64,000 nt of DNA from Burkholderia sp. GAS332 (GCA_900142905.1 FSRV01000001.1:3658001-3722000), one strand, 5' to 3'. Shown: positions 37,048-46,393, numbered from the stretch's first letter. Made by a program: numbers and translations. The notes: generated by a model not told the origin, from the sequence alone.

Positions 37048-38451
37048 TCAAAGTTCGCGAAACGTCACGCTATGACGTGCCCACGCCGCATACATCGCGA
37101 GCGCCAACACCAACAATCCACCGATGATGTACAGATCCGTCGGTTTGGCCGCGCTCTGCATCGTCGTATACAACGTATAAGTTGCGCCGATGATCGCCAC
37201 CAGCGGCGGCAGCGGCCACAACGGCATCCGGTAATGGTGCTCGACGTCGCGTCGCACGATGCGGCTGGCCAGCGCCGCCACCGCGATCACGATGTAGATC
37301 ACCAGCAGCAGGTCGACCGTGAACGCAGTGAGTTCATCGAGGCTCGATACAAAAAGCAGCAGTGCCGACGGAATCGCCAGCGTCAACGTGGCGAGCCACG
37401 GTGAGTCGAATCGTGGATGAATGCGTGTGAATGCATGGTTGCAACTGCGCACCCAGAGTGCATGGCGGCCGCTGCTGTACAACAGACGCCCCACCTGAAT
37501 CACGATGGCGATGATCGCGTTGAACACCGACAGGAAAATCCCGGCGCTCACCACACGCATGATGACTGGGTTGCTGAGTTCGCGGACCACATAGCCAATC
37601 GGATCCGCGCTCTTCGACATATCGATCAGCGAAGGCGCACCGAGCACGATCGCCGTCAATGGGATCAACTCGACCAGCAAAATGACCAGCAGCGAATACA
37701 TGACGGCTTTCGCGACGTTGCGATTGCCCCCTTCGAGGTCTTCTGCGAGAAACACCGCTGCGCCGAAGCCGTTATAGCAAAAGATCGCCGTGCCCACCGC
37801 AGGGATGATCGCGGCCGCGGTCGCCGAAATTAGCGCGCCGTTGCTCGCGACTTCGGGATGGACCAACGCACTGAAGGCACGATGCGGCTCGGAAAATCCC
37901 AGATACGCAATGAGGAGCAGCACTAACACTTCGACCGTCAGGAACGCGCCGGTAATCCACGCGTTGGTCTTGATGTTGAGAATGCCAAGAACATAGCTGA
38001 GCACGACGATTGCGAGCGCCACCGACTGATTGCTAAAGTTCGTGCCGAGCGCATTGTTCAGATACGGCGCTGCACCGCTCGCCAGCACGGCAGGAATGAA
38101 CACGCTGACAGCCAGCACCGCGATGAAGGTCAGATAGCCCGGCAGCGTGCCGAACACGCGTTTTGCCATCACGTACTCGCCGCCGGCGCTGCGATGTGCC
38201 GCGCTCAATTCCGCATAGCACAATGCGAAAGCCAGCGCGAGCACGCCGCCGAGCAGAAACGACAGCACCGCCCCGCTACCCGCCTGCTGAATCGCAAACG
38301 GTGCGATCACGAAGATGGAACTGGCGGGCGTCACCCCCGATACGGTAATCATCACCACGTCCCGTACGCTGAGCGACTGCTTCAGCTTGCCGGACGTGCC
38401 CAGCCCTGCGGAGACGGCTTGCGCCGCAACCGACGTTTCCGTGATCGTCAT
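37048..38451 (-). CDS. APC family amino-acid permease
   Basis: A 467-residue inner-membrane transporter with about 12 hydrophobic segments. Hallmarks are the first helix VVMITVSGVTPASSIFVIAPFAI, an unwound-helix GSG motif, and SAAHRSAGGEYVMAKRVFG. I use ATG 38451 with AAGGAGAGGACC immediately upstream. It belongs to the amino acid-polyamine-organocation superfamily and likely imports amino acids or related amines. It is the first gene of the permease-peptidase operon, divergent from the LuxR-type gene. Confidence 0.9.
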   Translation of the reverse strand: MTITETSVAAQAVSAGLGTSGKLKQSLSVRDVVMITVSGVTPASSIFVIAPFAIQQAGSGAVLSFLLGGVLALAFALCYAELSAAHRSAGGEYVMAKRVFGTLPGYLTFIAVLAVSVFIPAVLASGAAPYLNNALGTNFSNQSVALAIVVLSYVLGILNIKTNAWITGAFLTVEVLVLLLIAYLGFSEPHRAFSALVHPEVASNGALISATAAAIIPAVGTAIFCYNGFGAAVFLAEDLEGGNRNVAKAVMYSLLVILLVELIPLTAIVLGAPSLIDMSKSADPIGYVVRELSNPVIMRVVSAGIFLSVFNAIIAIVIQVGRLLYSSGRHALWVRSCNHAFTRIHPRFDSPWLATLTLAIPSALLLFVSSLDELTAFTVDLLLVIYIVIAVAALASRIVRRDVEHHYRMPLWPLPPLVAIIGATYTLYTTMQSAAKPTDLYIIGGLLVLALAMYAAWARHSVTFREL

Positions 38452-38572
38452 GGTCCTCTCCTTTGCAATGATTTTTTCAGCGTCCATACTTGAGCACTGT
38501 TCGGCGGAGTGTAGGAAGCCAATTTCCACACCGCTATTACCGCTTAGGGTTACGCCAATTAGGTGGAGACGC

Positions 38573-39376
38573 ATGGATCGACTGTTCACGGAAGTAGCAA
38601 TGCATCAGACGCTGGCGCGCGTGATCGACCATTTGGGCGGGCCTCGGTTCTGGCGGAATCTGATTCTTCTGCTTAACGAAATCATGCCTTTCGACAATGC
38701 GCTGGCGCTGCTCGTCGGTCAGGATGGGGTGCCTAGGGTGCTTGAGGAGTTCGATACGGGGGGTACGGATAAGCCGTCACCCGTGCCGCTCTATTTGAAT
38801 GGGCTCTATCTGCTCGATCCGTTTTTACAGGCCGCGCATGATGGATTGGCCGATGGGCTTTATCGGCTTGAAGAGGTGGCGCCTGATCTGTTTCGGCAAA
38901 GCGAATACTTCCTGAGTTACTTTCGCGATGCGGTTGGGGAGGATGAGCTGCAGTTGATCGTCAATGTTGCGCCCGCGGGTGGCGTTGTGTCGTTGTCGTT
39001 GGGGGCGAAGGCAAGGTTTGGTGTGGAGGCGCTTGGCCGGTTGGCGGTATGTACGCCCTGGCTAATCGCGGCGATACGGCAGCATGTGGCACGGCTTGCC
39101 TCCGAGCCGGGCAAGAGCGTCGATAGTGGCGATCTGTCGGGACGGGTCGAGCGTGCGTTGGCGGGGTTTGGGGCGGAGTTGCTGTCGGAGCGGGAAATGG
39201 CGATCGCGCGGTTGGTGCTGCGCGGTAACTCTTCTAAAGCGATTGCCGAGCGGCTAGCCATTTCGCCAGAGACGGTGAAGGTGCATCGGAGAAATCTGTA
39301 TAACAAGCTTGGGATCTCAACGCAGCCGGAATTGTTTTCGTTGTTTATTCAGGCGTTGGGGCATGAGGCGGGGTAA
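38573..39376 (+). CDS. LuxR family transcriptional regulator
   Basis: A 267-residue regulator with a C-terminal GerE-type HTH (residues about 203-262: LLSEREMAIARLVLRGNSSKAIAERLAISPETVKVHRRNLYNKLGIST). The N-terminal 190 residues form an unassigned alpha/beta domain; the AHL-binding signature W and Y residues of LuxR/TraR proteins are not clearly aligned. The ATG 38573 has GGTGGAG upstream. The gene is divergent from the permease-peptidase operon, with 121 bp between starts. Confidence 0.85.
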   Translation: MDRLFTEVAMHQTLARVIDHLGGPRFWRNLILLLNEIMPFDNALALLVGQDGVPRVLEEFDTGGTDKPSPVPLYLNGLYLLDPFLQAAHDGLADGLYRLEEVAPDLFRQSEYFLSYFRDAVGEDELQLIVNVAPAGGVVSLSLGAKARFGVEALGRLAVCTPWLIAAIRQHVARLASEPGKSVDSGDLSGRVERALAGFGAELLSEREMAIARLVLRGNSSKAIAERLAISPETVKVHRRNLYNKLGISTQPELFSLFIQALGHEAG

Positions 39377-39436
39377 TTTGCCCTGGCCTGCTGCGGATCG
39401 CGTGGGATCGAGGCCCCGATAAGCGACTGTCGACGC

Positions 39437-39476
39437 AAAAACAAAAAGCCGCCGAACCTTATAGATTCAACGGCTT
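39437..39476 (-). terminator. Rho-independent terminator of tRNA-Ser
   Basis: On the minus strand an 11-bp stem (GCCGTTGAATC with GGTTCGGCGGC, allowing G-U pairs) and 5-nt loop is followed by TTTTTGTTTTT. It lies 13 bp after the tRNA. Confidence 0.85.
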
Positions 39477-39489
39477 CTCGCTCAATTCG

Positions 39490-39580
39490 TGGCGGAGAGA
39501 CGGGGATTCGAACCCCGGATAGGTTATTAACCTATACACGCTTTCCAGGCGTGCGACTTAAACCGCTCATCCATCTCTCC
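39490..39580 (-). tRNA. tRNA-Ser (GGA anticodon)
   Basis: A 91-nt class II tRNA on the minus strand. Acceptor GGAGAGA pairs with TCTCTCC, discriminator G and encoded CCA are present, the anticodon loop CTGGAAA gives anticodon GGA at 39544-39546, the long variable arm TAGGTTAATAACCTA is present, and the T-arm has GGTTCGAATCC. It is followed by a rho-independent terminator. Confidence 0.97.
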
Positions 39581-39640
39581 GGCGGGGAGTCGAATTATAG
39601 CAAACTTCGCGCCCAGCGCCACACCCATGCGCAAAACCGC

Positions 39641-41659
39641 CTAAGGATGCCGGATATAGTCGACCAGCGCCCTCGTATAAGCGTCCGGTTTCCGGTCCAC
39701 CAGACTCACGCCGATCGCCACCAGAAACCCCGCCGGCACGCCGAACACACCTGAGCTGATCGGCTCGATCCCGAACCACCGTGCCCCCACAAAACCCGTC
39801 ATCTGCGTGAAGAACGGATAGGTCGACACGATGTAGTAGATGCACACCACCAGCCCCGCCACCATGCCCGCCACCGCCCCAAGCCGGGTCGTGCGCTTCC
39901 AGAACACGCCCAGCACCAGCACCGGAAACAGGCTTGAAGCCGCCAGCGAAAACGCCGCGCCCACCAGAAACAGAATGTTCCCCGTATTCAGCGACGCCAC
40001 ATACGACGCGAACAACGCCACTCCAAGCAACAAAATCTTCGAGATCGTCACGCGCCGCTGGCTCGAAGCCGTCGGATCGACCATGTGATAGTAGACGTCG
40101 TGCGATAACGCGTTGGCGATCGTCAACAGCAAACCGTCCGCAGTCGAGAGCGCCGCGGCCAGCGCGCCCGCCGCGATCAGCCCGGACATCACATACGGCA
40201 GCCCCGCGATCTCCGGCGCGGCAAGCACGACCATATCCGGCTGCATCTGAATCTCGCTCCAGCGCACGATTCCGTCGCCGTTCGTGTCAGCAAGGCTGAT
40301 CAGACTCGGTTCGACCTTGCGCCACTGCATGAGCCACTGCGGCAAATCCGCAAAATGATGGCCGACCAGGTTGGTCAAGATCTCGTACTTGATCAGCACC
40401 GCCAGCACGGGCACCGTCAGGTAGAACAGCGCGACGAAGAACAGCGTCCAGCCGACCGAGCGTCGCGCGGACGCCACCGAGGTCGTCGTGTTGTAGCGCG
40501 TCAGGATGTGCGGCAGGCTCGCGGTACCAAGCGACAGGCATAGCAACAGCGACAGGAAATTGCGCTCATGCGTGCGCCGGTCTTCTTCGCTCGTCACGGG
40601 AAACGGCTCGTGCATCGGCACCGGCGCGGCCGCACGCATCAGCATCTCGTCGCGGCGTTGGGTCCAGACGATCTGCGCAGCGGCGGCATCGCGTGGAAAC
40701 TGTTCTAGCGCCCTTTCCTGCTCCTTGATCTCGCGCAGCGGGCCATTGTGGCGCCGCAAGTCCGCGACTTCCTGCGTGAGGCGCAGCTTCTCGTCAACGA
40801 ACGATTGCGGCAGCGTATCGAGCCGCATCTGCATCAGCGTGGCGCGCCGCCGATAGTCGTCGCGTACGGTCTGCTCGAGCGGCGCCTCGCGCACCTGCTT
40901 CTCCAGGCCTTCGACGCGCTCCATCAAGCGCCCGTAGTTGAACTGCGGCACCCAGCCGAGGCCATCCTTATGCGCGATCATCGACACGGGAATCAGAATG
41001 GCCGCGATCAGGATGATGTATTGCGCGACCTGCGTCCACGTCACGGCACGCATGCCGCCCAGAAACGAGCACACCAGAATGCCCGCGAGTCCGCAGAAAA
41101 TCCCGACCGCGAAATCCACGCCGATAAAACGCGTCGCGATCAAACCGACGCCCTGAATCTGCGCAACCAGATAGACGAATGAGCACAGGATCGCCGCTAA
41201 CGCAGCGAGTCCACGCACCGCGTTGCTCGAAAAGCGCGTGCCGAGAAAGTCGGGAATCGTGTAGCGCGCGAGCTTGCGCACGTAAGGCGCGAGCAGGAAT
41301 GCGACGAGACAATAGCCACCGGTCCAGCCCATCAGGTACGCGAGACCGTCATATCCAGTCGCATAGATCGACCCGGCAAGGCCGATGAACGAGGCTGCGG
41401 ACAACCAGTCGGCCGCAGTCGCCATGCCATTGAAGAAGGACGGCACGCGCCGCCCGGCTACGTAGTATTCGACGAGGTCGGACGTGCGCGACAGCAAGCC
41501 GATCACCGCATATACCGCGATCGGCACGAACAGGAACACATAGCCGATCCACACACCCGGGCCGGTGGTGCGCTCGATGCGCCACATCACGTAGATGAAT
41601 AGCAGGAAGCCGAGCGTATAGAGCGCGTATGAGCGGATCAGCCGGTTCGTGAGCTTCAT
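39641..41659 (-). CDS. Sodium:solute symporter, VC_2705-like, with coiled-coil and EF-hand-like insert
   Basis: A 672-residue SSS-family transporter (family usual length about 500-550), enlarged by a cytoplasmic insert. Core motifs include VEYYVAGRRVPSFFNGMATAADWLSAASFIG and TIPDFLGTRF. The insert at about 245-370 is a heptad-rich, charged helical stretch consistent with a coiled coil; residues 458-469 are DTNGDGIVRWSE, a canonical 12-residue EF-hand calcium loop. The start at 41659 is 4 bp after the stop of the DUF4212 gene, the usual partner. The transporter likely takes up acetate or related short-chain acids, given the adjacent acs. Confidence 0.88.
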   Translation of the reverse strand: MKLTNRLIRSYALYTLGFLLFIYVMWRIERTTGPGVWIGYVFLFVPIAVYAVIGLLSRTSDLVEYYVAGRRVPSFFNGMATAADWLSAASFIGLAGSIYATGYDGLAYLMGWTGGYCLVAFLLAPYVRKLARYTIPDFLGTRFSSNAVRGLAALAAILCSFVYLVAQIQGVGLIATRFIGVDFAVGIFCGLAGILVCSFLGGMRAVTWTQVAQYIILIAAILIPVSMIAHKDGLGWVPQFNYGRLMERVEGLEKQVREAPLEQTVRDDYRRRATLMQMRLDTLPQSFVDEKLRLTQEVADLRRHNGPLREIKEQERALEQFPRDAAAAQIVWTQRRDEMLMRAAAPVPMHEPFPVTSEEDRRTHERNFLSLLLCLSLGTASLPHILTRYNTTTSVASARRSVGWTLFFVALFYLTVPVLAVLIKYEILTNLVGHHFADLPQWLMQWRKVEPSLISLADTNGDGIVRWSEIQMQPDMVVLAAPEIAGLPYVMSGLIAAGALAAALSTADGLLLTIANALSHDVYYHMVDPTASSQRRVTISKILLLGVALFASYVASLNTGNILFLVGAAFSLAASSLFPVLVLGVFWKRTTRLGAVAGMVAGLVVCIYYIVSTYPFFTQMTGFVGARWFGIEPISSGVFGVPAGFLVAIGVSLVDRKPDAYTRALVDYIRHP

Positions 41660-41663
41660 CGGC

Positions 41664-42062
41664 TCAGCTTCCGCGCACAGTGGGTGCGCCGGAATCGGCA
41701 CTGACGCTGACACCGGAACCGGCGTCGGCATCCGCGTCGGCATCGAAAGCGCGTTGCAGACGGCGGTCGGCGCGCTGCATCAGCACGATATAAACGACGA
41801 TCAACGCAACGTAGATCAGAATCGCCCCTTGCGCACCGAAGTAAAACGGCAACCTGAAGCCGATGAAGCGCACCGGGTCCAACGCCGGCGCCACCAGTGG
41901 CAAAACGAACGACACCACGAAGCCCACCGTCATCAACGCCGCGATCAACGCGAGATTGAAGCGCCAGTACTTCTGATGCGCGCGCGCCATCGCCGCCGAG
42001 ACCGCAGGGGGTTCGGGCGCGGGATTGAGCGTAGCGTGAGAGGTGTGGTGCGGCGCGGCCAT
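41664..42062 (-). CDS. DUF4212 small subunit of sodium/solute symporter
   Basis: A 132-residue protein with two hydrophobic segments (about residues 35-60 and 68-100) matching DUF4212, which is nearly always encoded directly upstream of a VC_2705-type symporter and thought to be its small subunit. QKYWRFNLALIAALMTVGFVVSFV and LPFYFGAQGAILIYVALIVVYIVLM are the helices. The C-terminal 30 residues are low complexity (A, D, S) and probably unstructured. It is tightly coupled to the symporter gene. Confidence 0.85.
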   Translation of the reverse strand: MAAPHHTSHATLNPAPEPPAVSAAMARAHQKYWRFNLALIAALMTVGFVVSFVLPLVAPALDPVRFIGFRLPFYFGAQGAILIYVALIVVYIVLMQRADRRLQRAFDADADADAGSGVSVSADSGAPTVRGS

Positions 42063-42075
42063 GCGCCTATGTATC

Positions 42076-42121
42076 AAAAAGCCACCGGGCAGGCAATCGG
42101 GATTGTCCGCGCGGTGGCTTT
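42076..42121 (-). terminator. Terminator between acs and the symporter genes
   Basis: On the minus strand AAAGCCACC pairs with GGTGGCTTT around a 26-nt loop that contains an inner CAATC/GATTG stem, and is followed by five T (plus-strand 42076-42080). It separates acs from the DUF4212 gene, so full co-transcription is not certain. Confidence 0.7.
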
Positions 42122-42210
42122 AACTGCCTAACCTAAGTGGCCGATACCTGGGTCCGGTCAAGGGCGCGTCATTCGACACACCCTTGCTACAAACCCAGGC
42201 AAACCTAAGC

Positions 42211-44193
42211 TCAGAGCGACTCGCCGAGCTGATCGAGAATCGCCGGATTCTCCAGCGTGGACACGTCCTGGGTGATTTCCTCGCCCTTTGCCAGCGAGCG
42301 CAACAGGCGGCGCATGATCTTGCCCGAACGCGTCTTCGGCAGGTTCTCACCAAAGCGGATGTCCTTCGGCTTGGCGATCGGACCGATCTCCTTGGCGACC
42401 CAATTGCGCAGTTCGTTGGCGAGCTTCACCGCTTCTTCGCCTTCAGGACGCGCGCGTTTGAGCACCACGAATGCGCACACGGCTTCGCCGGTCGTATCGT
42501 CAGGACGTCCCACCACGGCAGCTTCAGCCACGAGCGGGTTCGACACCAGCGCCGACTCGATCTCCATGGTGCCGAGGCGGTGGCCGGACACGTTGAGCAC
42601 GTCGTCGATGCGGCCCATGATCGTGAAGTAGCCGGTTTCCTTGTCGCGCACCGCGCCATCGCCGGCGAGGTACAGCGTGCCGCCGAGTTCTTCGGGGAAG
42701 TAGCTCTTCTTGTAGCGGTCCGGATCGCCCCACACGTTGCGCAGCATCGCCGGCCACGGACGCTTCACCACCAGAATACCGCCCTGCCCGTTCGGCACGT
42801 CCTGGCCGGTTTCGTCGACGACCGCCGCCATGATGCCTGGCAGCGGCAGGGTGCACGAACCCGGCACCAGCGGCGTGGCGCCCGGCAGCGGCGTGATCAT
42901 GTGGCCGCCGGTTTCGGTTTGCCACCACGTATCGACGATCGGACAACGGCCGCCGCCGACGTTCTCGTGATACCACACCCACGCTTCCGGATTGATCGGC
43001 TCGCCGACCGTGCCGATGATGCGCAGCGTCGACAGATCGTAGCTCTTCGGATGCACTTTCTGGTCCGCTTCGGCGTATTTGATCAGCGAGCGGATCGCGG
43101 TCGGCGCCGTGTAGAACAGCGAGACCTTGTGCTTCGCGATCATCTCCCAGAAGCGGCCGGCGTTCGGATAGGTCGGCACGCCTTCGAACACGACCTGGGT
43201 GCCGCCGAGCGTCAACGGACCATACGTGATGTAGCTATGGCCGGTGATCCAGCCGATGTCGGCGGTGCACCAGAACACATCCGTGGGCTTCCAGTCGAAG
43301 GTCCACTTCATGGTCTGCGCGGCCCACAGCAGATAGCCGCCGGTGCTGTGCTGCACGCCCTTCGGCTTGCCGGTCGAACCCGACGTATAGAGGATGAAAA
43401 GCGGATGCTCGGCGCCGACCCACTCGGGCGCGCATTGATCCGATTCGGCTTGCGTGAGTTCGTGCATCCACAGATCGCGGCTGTCGTTCCACGCGATCTT
43501 GCCGCCGGTACGCTTATAGACGATCACGCTCTTCACCGCGTCGCAGCCGCCCATGGCAATGGCTTCGTCGGCGATGTTTTTCAGCGGCAACGCTTTACCC
43601 CCGCGCATCTGTTCGTCGGAGGTCACGAGGGCGACGGCGCCCACGTCGACCAGGCGCTCATTCAGCGATTTCGACGAGAAGCCGCCGAATACTACCGAAT
43701 GGGTTGCGCCAATGCGCGCGCATGCCTGCATCGCGACGATGCCTTCGATCGACATCGGCATATAGATCACGACGCGATCACCCTTCTTCACGCCGCGTTT
43801 TTTCAGCGCGTTCGCAAAGCGCGACACGCGTTGCAGCAGATCCTGATAGGTGACGTTGGTGACGGTGCCGTCGTCGGCTTCGAAGATGATCGCGACGCGT
43901 TCGCCGTTGCCGACTTCGACATGACGGTCGATGCTGTTGTACGACGCGTTCAGCTGGCCGTCTTCGAACCACGTGTAGAAAGGCGCCTTCGATTCGTCGA
44001 GCACCTTGGTGAAGGGCTTGTTCCAGCTTAGCGTCTCGCGAGCGAGGCGCCCCCAGAAGCCTTCGTAATCGCGCTCCGCTTCGGCGGCGAGCGCCCGGTA
44101 CGCGTCCATGCCGGAGATCGCTGCACCTGCCACTGCTTCAGCGGAGGGCGGGAAAACACGGCGTTCCTGAAGAACCGATTCAATCGCAGACAT
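42211..44193 (-). CDS. acs: Acetyl-CoA synthetase (acetate-CoA ligase, AMP-forming)
   Basis: A 660-residue enzyme of standard length. It makes acetyl-CoA from acetate, ATP and CoA in the cytoplasm. The ATP-binding P-loop [17 protein letters not shown], the conserved [11 protein letters not shown], and the C-terminal [12 protein letters not shown] containing the regulatory acetylation lysine (Lys625) are all present. I use ATG 44193 ([16 protein letters not shown]) with GGGG upstream; the frame is open further upstream but that part is not typical. It lies upstream of the symporter genes and behind a terminator. Confidence 0.96.
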   Translation of the reverse strand: MSAIESVLQERRVFPPSAEAVAGAAISGMDAYRALAAEAERDYEGFWGRLARETLSWNKPFTKVLDESKAPFYTWFEDGQLNASYNSIDRHVEVGNGERVAIIFEADDGTVTNVTYQDLLQRVSRFANALKKRGVKKGDRVVIYMPMSIEGIVAMQACARIGATHSVVFGGFSSKSLNERLVDVGAVALVTSDEQMRGGKALPLKNIADEAIAMGGCDAVKSVIVYKRTGGKIAWNDSRDLWMHELTQAESDQCAPEWVGAEHPLFILYTSGSTGKPKGVQHSTGGYLLWAAQTMKWTFDWKPTDVFWCTADIGWITGHSYITYGPLTLGGTQVVFEGVPTYPNAGRFWEMIAKHKVSLFYTAPTAIRSLIKYAEADQKVHPKSYDLSTLRIIGTVGEPINPEAWVWYHENVGGGRCPIVDTWWQTETGGHMITPLPGATPLVPGSCTLPLPGIMAAVVDETGQDVPNGQGGILVVKRPWPAMLRNVWGDPDRYKKSYFPEELGGTLYLAGDGAVRDKETGYFTIMGRIDDVLNVSGHRLGTMEIESALVSNPLVAEAAVVGRPDDTTGEAVCAFVVLKRARPEGEEAVKLANELRNWVAKEIGPIAKPKDIRFGENLPKTRSGKIMRRLLRSLAKGEEITQDVSTLENPAILDQLGESL

Positions 44194-44349
44194 CGACAAC
44201 CCCTTGGTGAAGATAAAACGTAACCTGTACTGACGCCCCCGTGGCACGCCAGGTTTCGTGTCGAGCGCAGGGGCAGGTGCCTCCTGATTCCTCGACGCCC
44301 CGGCCACGGATGCCTCGTCGCTCGATGCGACGGTCCAACTGCCGACATG

Positions 44350-44370
44350 TTGTGACAATAATTGTCGCAA
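44350..44370. promoter_or_regulatory. Inverted repeat in the acs promoter region
   Basis: TTGTGACAAT-A-ATTGTCGCAA pairs at 9 of 10 positions around a central A, 157 bp upstream of the acs start. It looks like a dimeric repressor or activator operator; the rest of 44194-44519 holds no visible gene. Confidence 0.5.
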
Positions 44371-44519
44371 CTTACCCGCTACTTACGTCTGGGGGGAGGT
44401 CGCGCCTCAATTGCCAGGATACCTAGGGCTGTTATGTTAGCCGATGCGCTGATGCACTGTCATGCAAAGCGGCTGCGCCGTCTGTGGTCGAATCGATCGC
44501 AGACGGCGCACGGTCGGCA

Positions 44520-45074
44520 TCAGGGTTTCACCGGATACAACATTGGACAGATACGATGGTCAGTGTTAACCCGTAATTCGGTGCCACCACGCGCCCTTCG
44601 CGTTGCAGCGCAGCGTGGACAATGCGGCTCGCGGATTTGCACCGCTTGCGCCTCCGTCAAGTGCTTGCCGTTCGCCGCGTCTGCTAGCACATGGCCTGCG
44701 TTCAGTTGTCGGTTCACCTCGTCCCTGATACCCGCGTAAAGCAGAGGTGCGGTTTCGGCAATCGTGGGCCGACCACCTTGTTCGGCCTGGAGTTGCAGAT
44801 GTCTTTCGAGTTCGTCGTCCGCATGCTGGCCGATTATTTGCCTCACGTCATCAGGCGTCATATGTAGGTTTTGCGCAATTTGCGCCTCCGGAACGCCTCT
44901 CGATATCTGCCTGATAACTTCAGATGCCGTTGGATCAATGTGTCCCGCCTGCTGCGCCGGGATTTCCCTCCCTGGCGCGTCGATGCCCGCTGCTGCTGGA
45001 TCCTCGCGTCCGGGTTGAGGGTCACGCTGGCGCTTTGCTGGCGGCGATGAGGGTTCCCCCCCGGTAGCCAACAC
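44520..45074 (-). CDS. Hypothetical protein at the T3SS island margin, possibly decayed
   Basis: An open frame of 184 codons starting at GTG 45074. The central part (PTASEVIRQISRGVPEAQIAQNLHMTPDDVRQIIGQHADDELERHLQLQ) looks like genuine helical, possibly HTH-like, protein. The last 35 codons read like frame-shifted sequence (REPHCPRCAATRRARGGTELRVNTDH) and no good ribosome-binding site precedes the start, so a damaged reading frame is possible. It borders the type III secretion island and might be an effector-type or regulator remnant. No family is recognised. Confidence 0.4.
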   Translation of the reverse strand: MLATGGEPSSPPAKRQRDPQPGREDPAAAGIDAPGREIPAQQAGHIDPTASEVIRQISRGVPEAQIAQNLHMTPDDVRQIIGQHADDELERHLQLQAEQGGRPTIAETAPLLYAGIRDEVNRQLNAGHVLADAANGKHLTEAQAVQIREPHCPRCAATRRARGGTELRVNTDHRICPMLYPVKP

Positions 45075-45142
45075 CCACGACGAACAGAAGGTGCGGATCC
45101 GGCATCACAACTGGAGGACCACAGCAGCCTGCCGGCCTACGC

Positions 45143-45290
45143 CAAACATATTTTGGATACCTATATATAGATACGCCAATCGTCAATTCAATCACTCTAC
45201 CATTGCTGAACCCGGAACCCATTTCATACCGTCGGCAACGCGGTTCCGGCTGTCCAGCTCAAGCCGACTTTTTACTTCAGGAACATCGAC
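45143..45290 (+). promoter_or_regulatory. Conserved 148-bp promoter/leader, copy 1
   Basis: It begins CAAACATATTTTGGA and extends to the ATG of the first DUF1521-like gene; the block at 48541-48688 has the same length and is about 85% identical. An AT-rich TATATATAG stretch at the -10-like position occurs in both. It is the likely site of T3SS-linked regulation; no TTCG-N16-TTCG (hrpII) box is visible. Confidence 0.55.
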
Positions 45291-46349
45291 ATGCAGGCAT
45301 CCATGCAGATCAACAGCCCGCTGCTCTCGCTCCAGGGAAACCTGAGCCTTTTTGGCGGCCACCCACAGTCGCAGTTTTCTCCTGCTGCAGGGTTCAACGG
45401 CGGCCGCGCACAGTCACAGTTTTCTCCTGCCGCAGGGTTCAACGGCGGCCGCGCACAGTCACAGTTTTCTCCTGCCGCAGGGTTCAACGGCGGCCGCGCA
45501 CAGTCGCAGTTTTCTCCTGCGGCAGGATTCAACGGCGGCAACGCACTGCCACAGTTTTCGTCTATCGCAGGTTTCAACAGTGGTCGCAATCCGTCCAGCC
45601 AGATGTCGAACATGACGGGCGGCTTCTCGAAGACGTCGTTCTCCGTCTTCAGCCAAACCACTGGGAATGGCCAGAGCAGTACGTACGTTGCGCAGGGCAC
45701 TACCGTCAATCGAGGCCCGGTGGCGAACCAGCAGCCGGCACGCTGGGGTGGCGATGACCATGGCGGCGGAAACCGCTTCGACGGCGTGCGCGGTTCGTCG
45801 CGCAACGACTGCGGCTGCCATGACTCGGGCAGGTCTAACCAGACGCAGTGGAGCAACACGGAAGTCAGCAACAACAAGGCGGGCGTCGATCTCGGCAACT
45901 ACAAGCTCGACTTCGACAAGTCGGATTCGTCGATGACCATGACCAACAAGAATACTGGCGATACGACGAAGATCTGGGGTGATCCGCATCTCGACCAGCA
46001 CGCCAACAGCGCCAACAAGTCGTCGGCGATGTTCAACGGCCCAATGACATTCCAGTTGCCGGACAATACGAAGGTCACCGTCGGCACCCAGCCGGCTGCG
46101 AACAACAAATCCGTCTCGTATGCGGATCAGGTCACGGTCACCCGCGGCAATCAGGCATACCAGGTCACCGGCCTGAGCGAGCAAAACAAGGCAGGCCTCA
46201 GCGTGCAGAAGAGTCGCGACGGCCGCGCGCTCGATGCCGCCACGCCGGATGGTTACACCGTCGTGGCGGCCCGCGACGGCAGCGGCTGGATCGATCCAAA
46301 GACCGGCAAACAGCCGACCGCGAGCGATCTCAAGAAAGCCAACGCCTAA
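45291..46349 (+). CDS. Candidate T3SS-secreted protein with metal-inducible autocleavage (DUF1521-like) motif
   Basis: A 352-residue protein, Gly/Ser/Asn/Gln-rich, with no signal peptide. Residues about 26-100 are five copies (four near-perfect) of a 15-residue RAQSQFSPAAGFNGG unit. After a linker (100-190) comes a DUF1521-like domain with WGDPHLDQH: Asp231-Pro232 matches the GD'PHVD self-cleavage site of Bradyrhizobium NopE1, which cuts itself when calcium is present. A candidate calcium-related acidic cluster (LDFDKSDSS) precedes it. The gene is next to the T3SS operon and has a paralog at 48689. The secretion route is inference. Confidence 0.7.
   Translation: MQASMQINSPLLSLQGNLSLFGGHPQSQFSPAAGFNGGRAQSQFSPAAGFNGGRAQSQFSPAAGFNGGRAQSQFSPAAGFNGGNALPQFSSIAGFNSGRNPSSQMSNMTGGFSKTSFSVFSQTTGNGQSSTYVAQGTTVNRGPVANQQPARWGGDDHGGGNRFDGVRGSSRNDCGCHDSGRSNQTQWSNTEVSNNKAGVDLGNYKLDFDKSDSSMTMTNKNTGDTTKIWGDPHLDQHANSANKSSAMFNGPMTFQLPDNTKVTVGTQPAANNKSVSYADQVTVTRGNQAYQVTGLSEQNKAGLSVQKSRDGRALDAATPDGYTVVAARDGSGWIDPKTGKQPTASDLKKANA
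45364..45588 (+). repeat. 45-bp coding tandem repeat in secreted-protein gene
   Basis: Five consecutive 45-bp units (starts 45364, 45409, 45454, 45499, 45544), the first four nearly identical and the fifth diverged. The paralog at 48689 has about two or three units. Confidence 0.9.
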
Positions 46350-46367
46350 GCGCGCTGCACGACGTCT

Positions 46368-46393
46368 GAGGCAATGGCATCAGCCGTTGCCTC
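46368..46393 (+). terminator. Stem-loop after first DUF1521-like gene
   Basis: GAGGCAATGGC pairs with GCCGTTGCCTC (one T-G) around ATCA, 18 bp after the stop. A matching hairpin follows the paralog (49693-49714). No strong T-run follows. Confidence 0.5.

Noticed and set aside
39700-41740. Long plus-strand frames opposite the symporter gene
   Set aside because: Shadow frames of a high-GC gene; the minus strand has clear SSS motifs and a coupled DUF4212 gene.
45143-45290. hrpII-type TTCG-N16-TTCG box upstream of the DUF1521-like genes
   Set aside because: I looked for it on both leaders and did not find it; another regulator is more likely.
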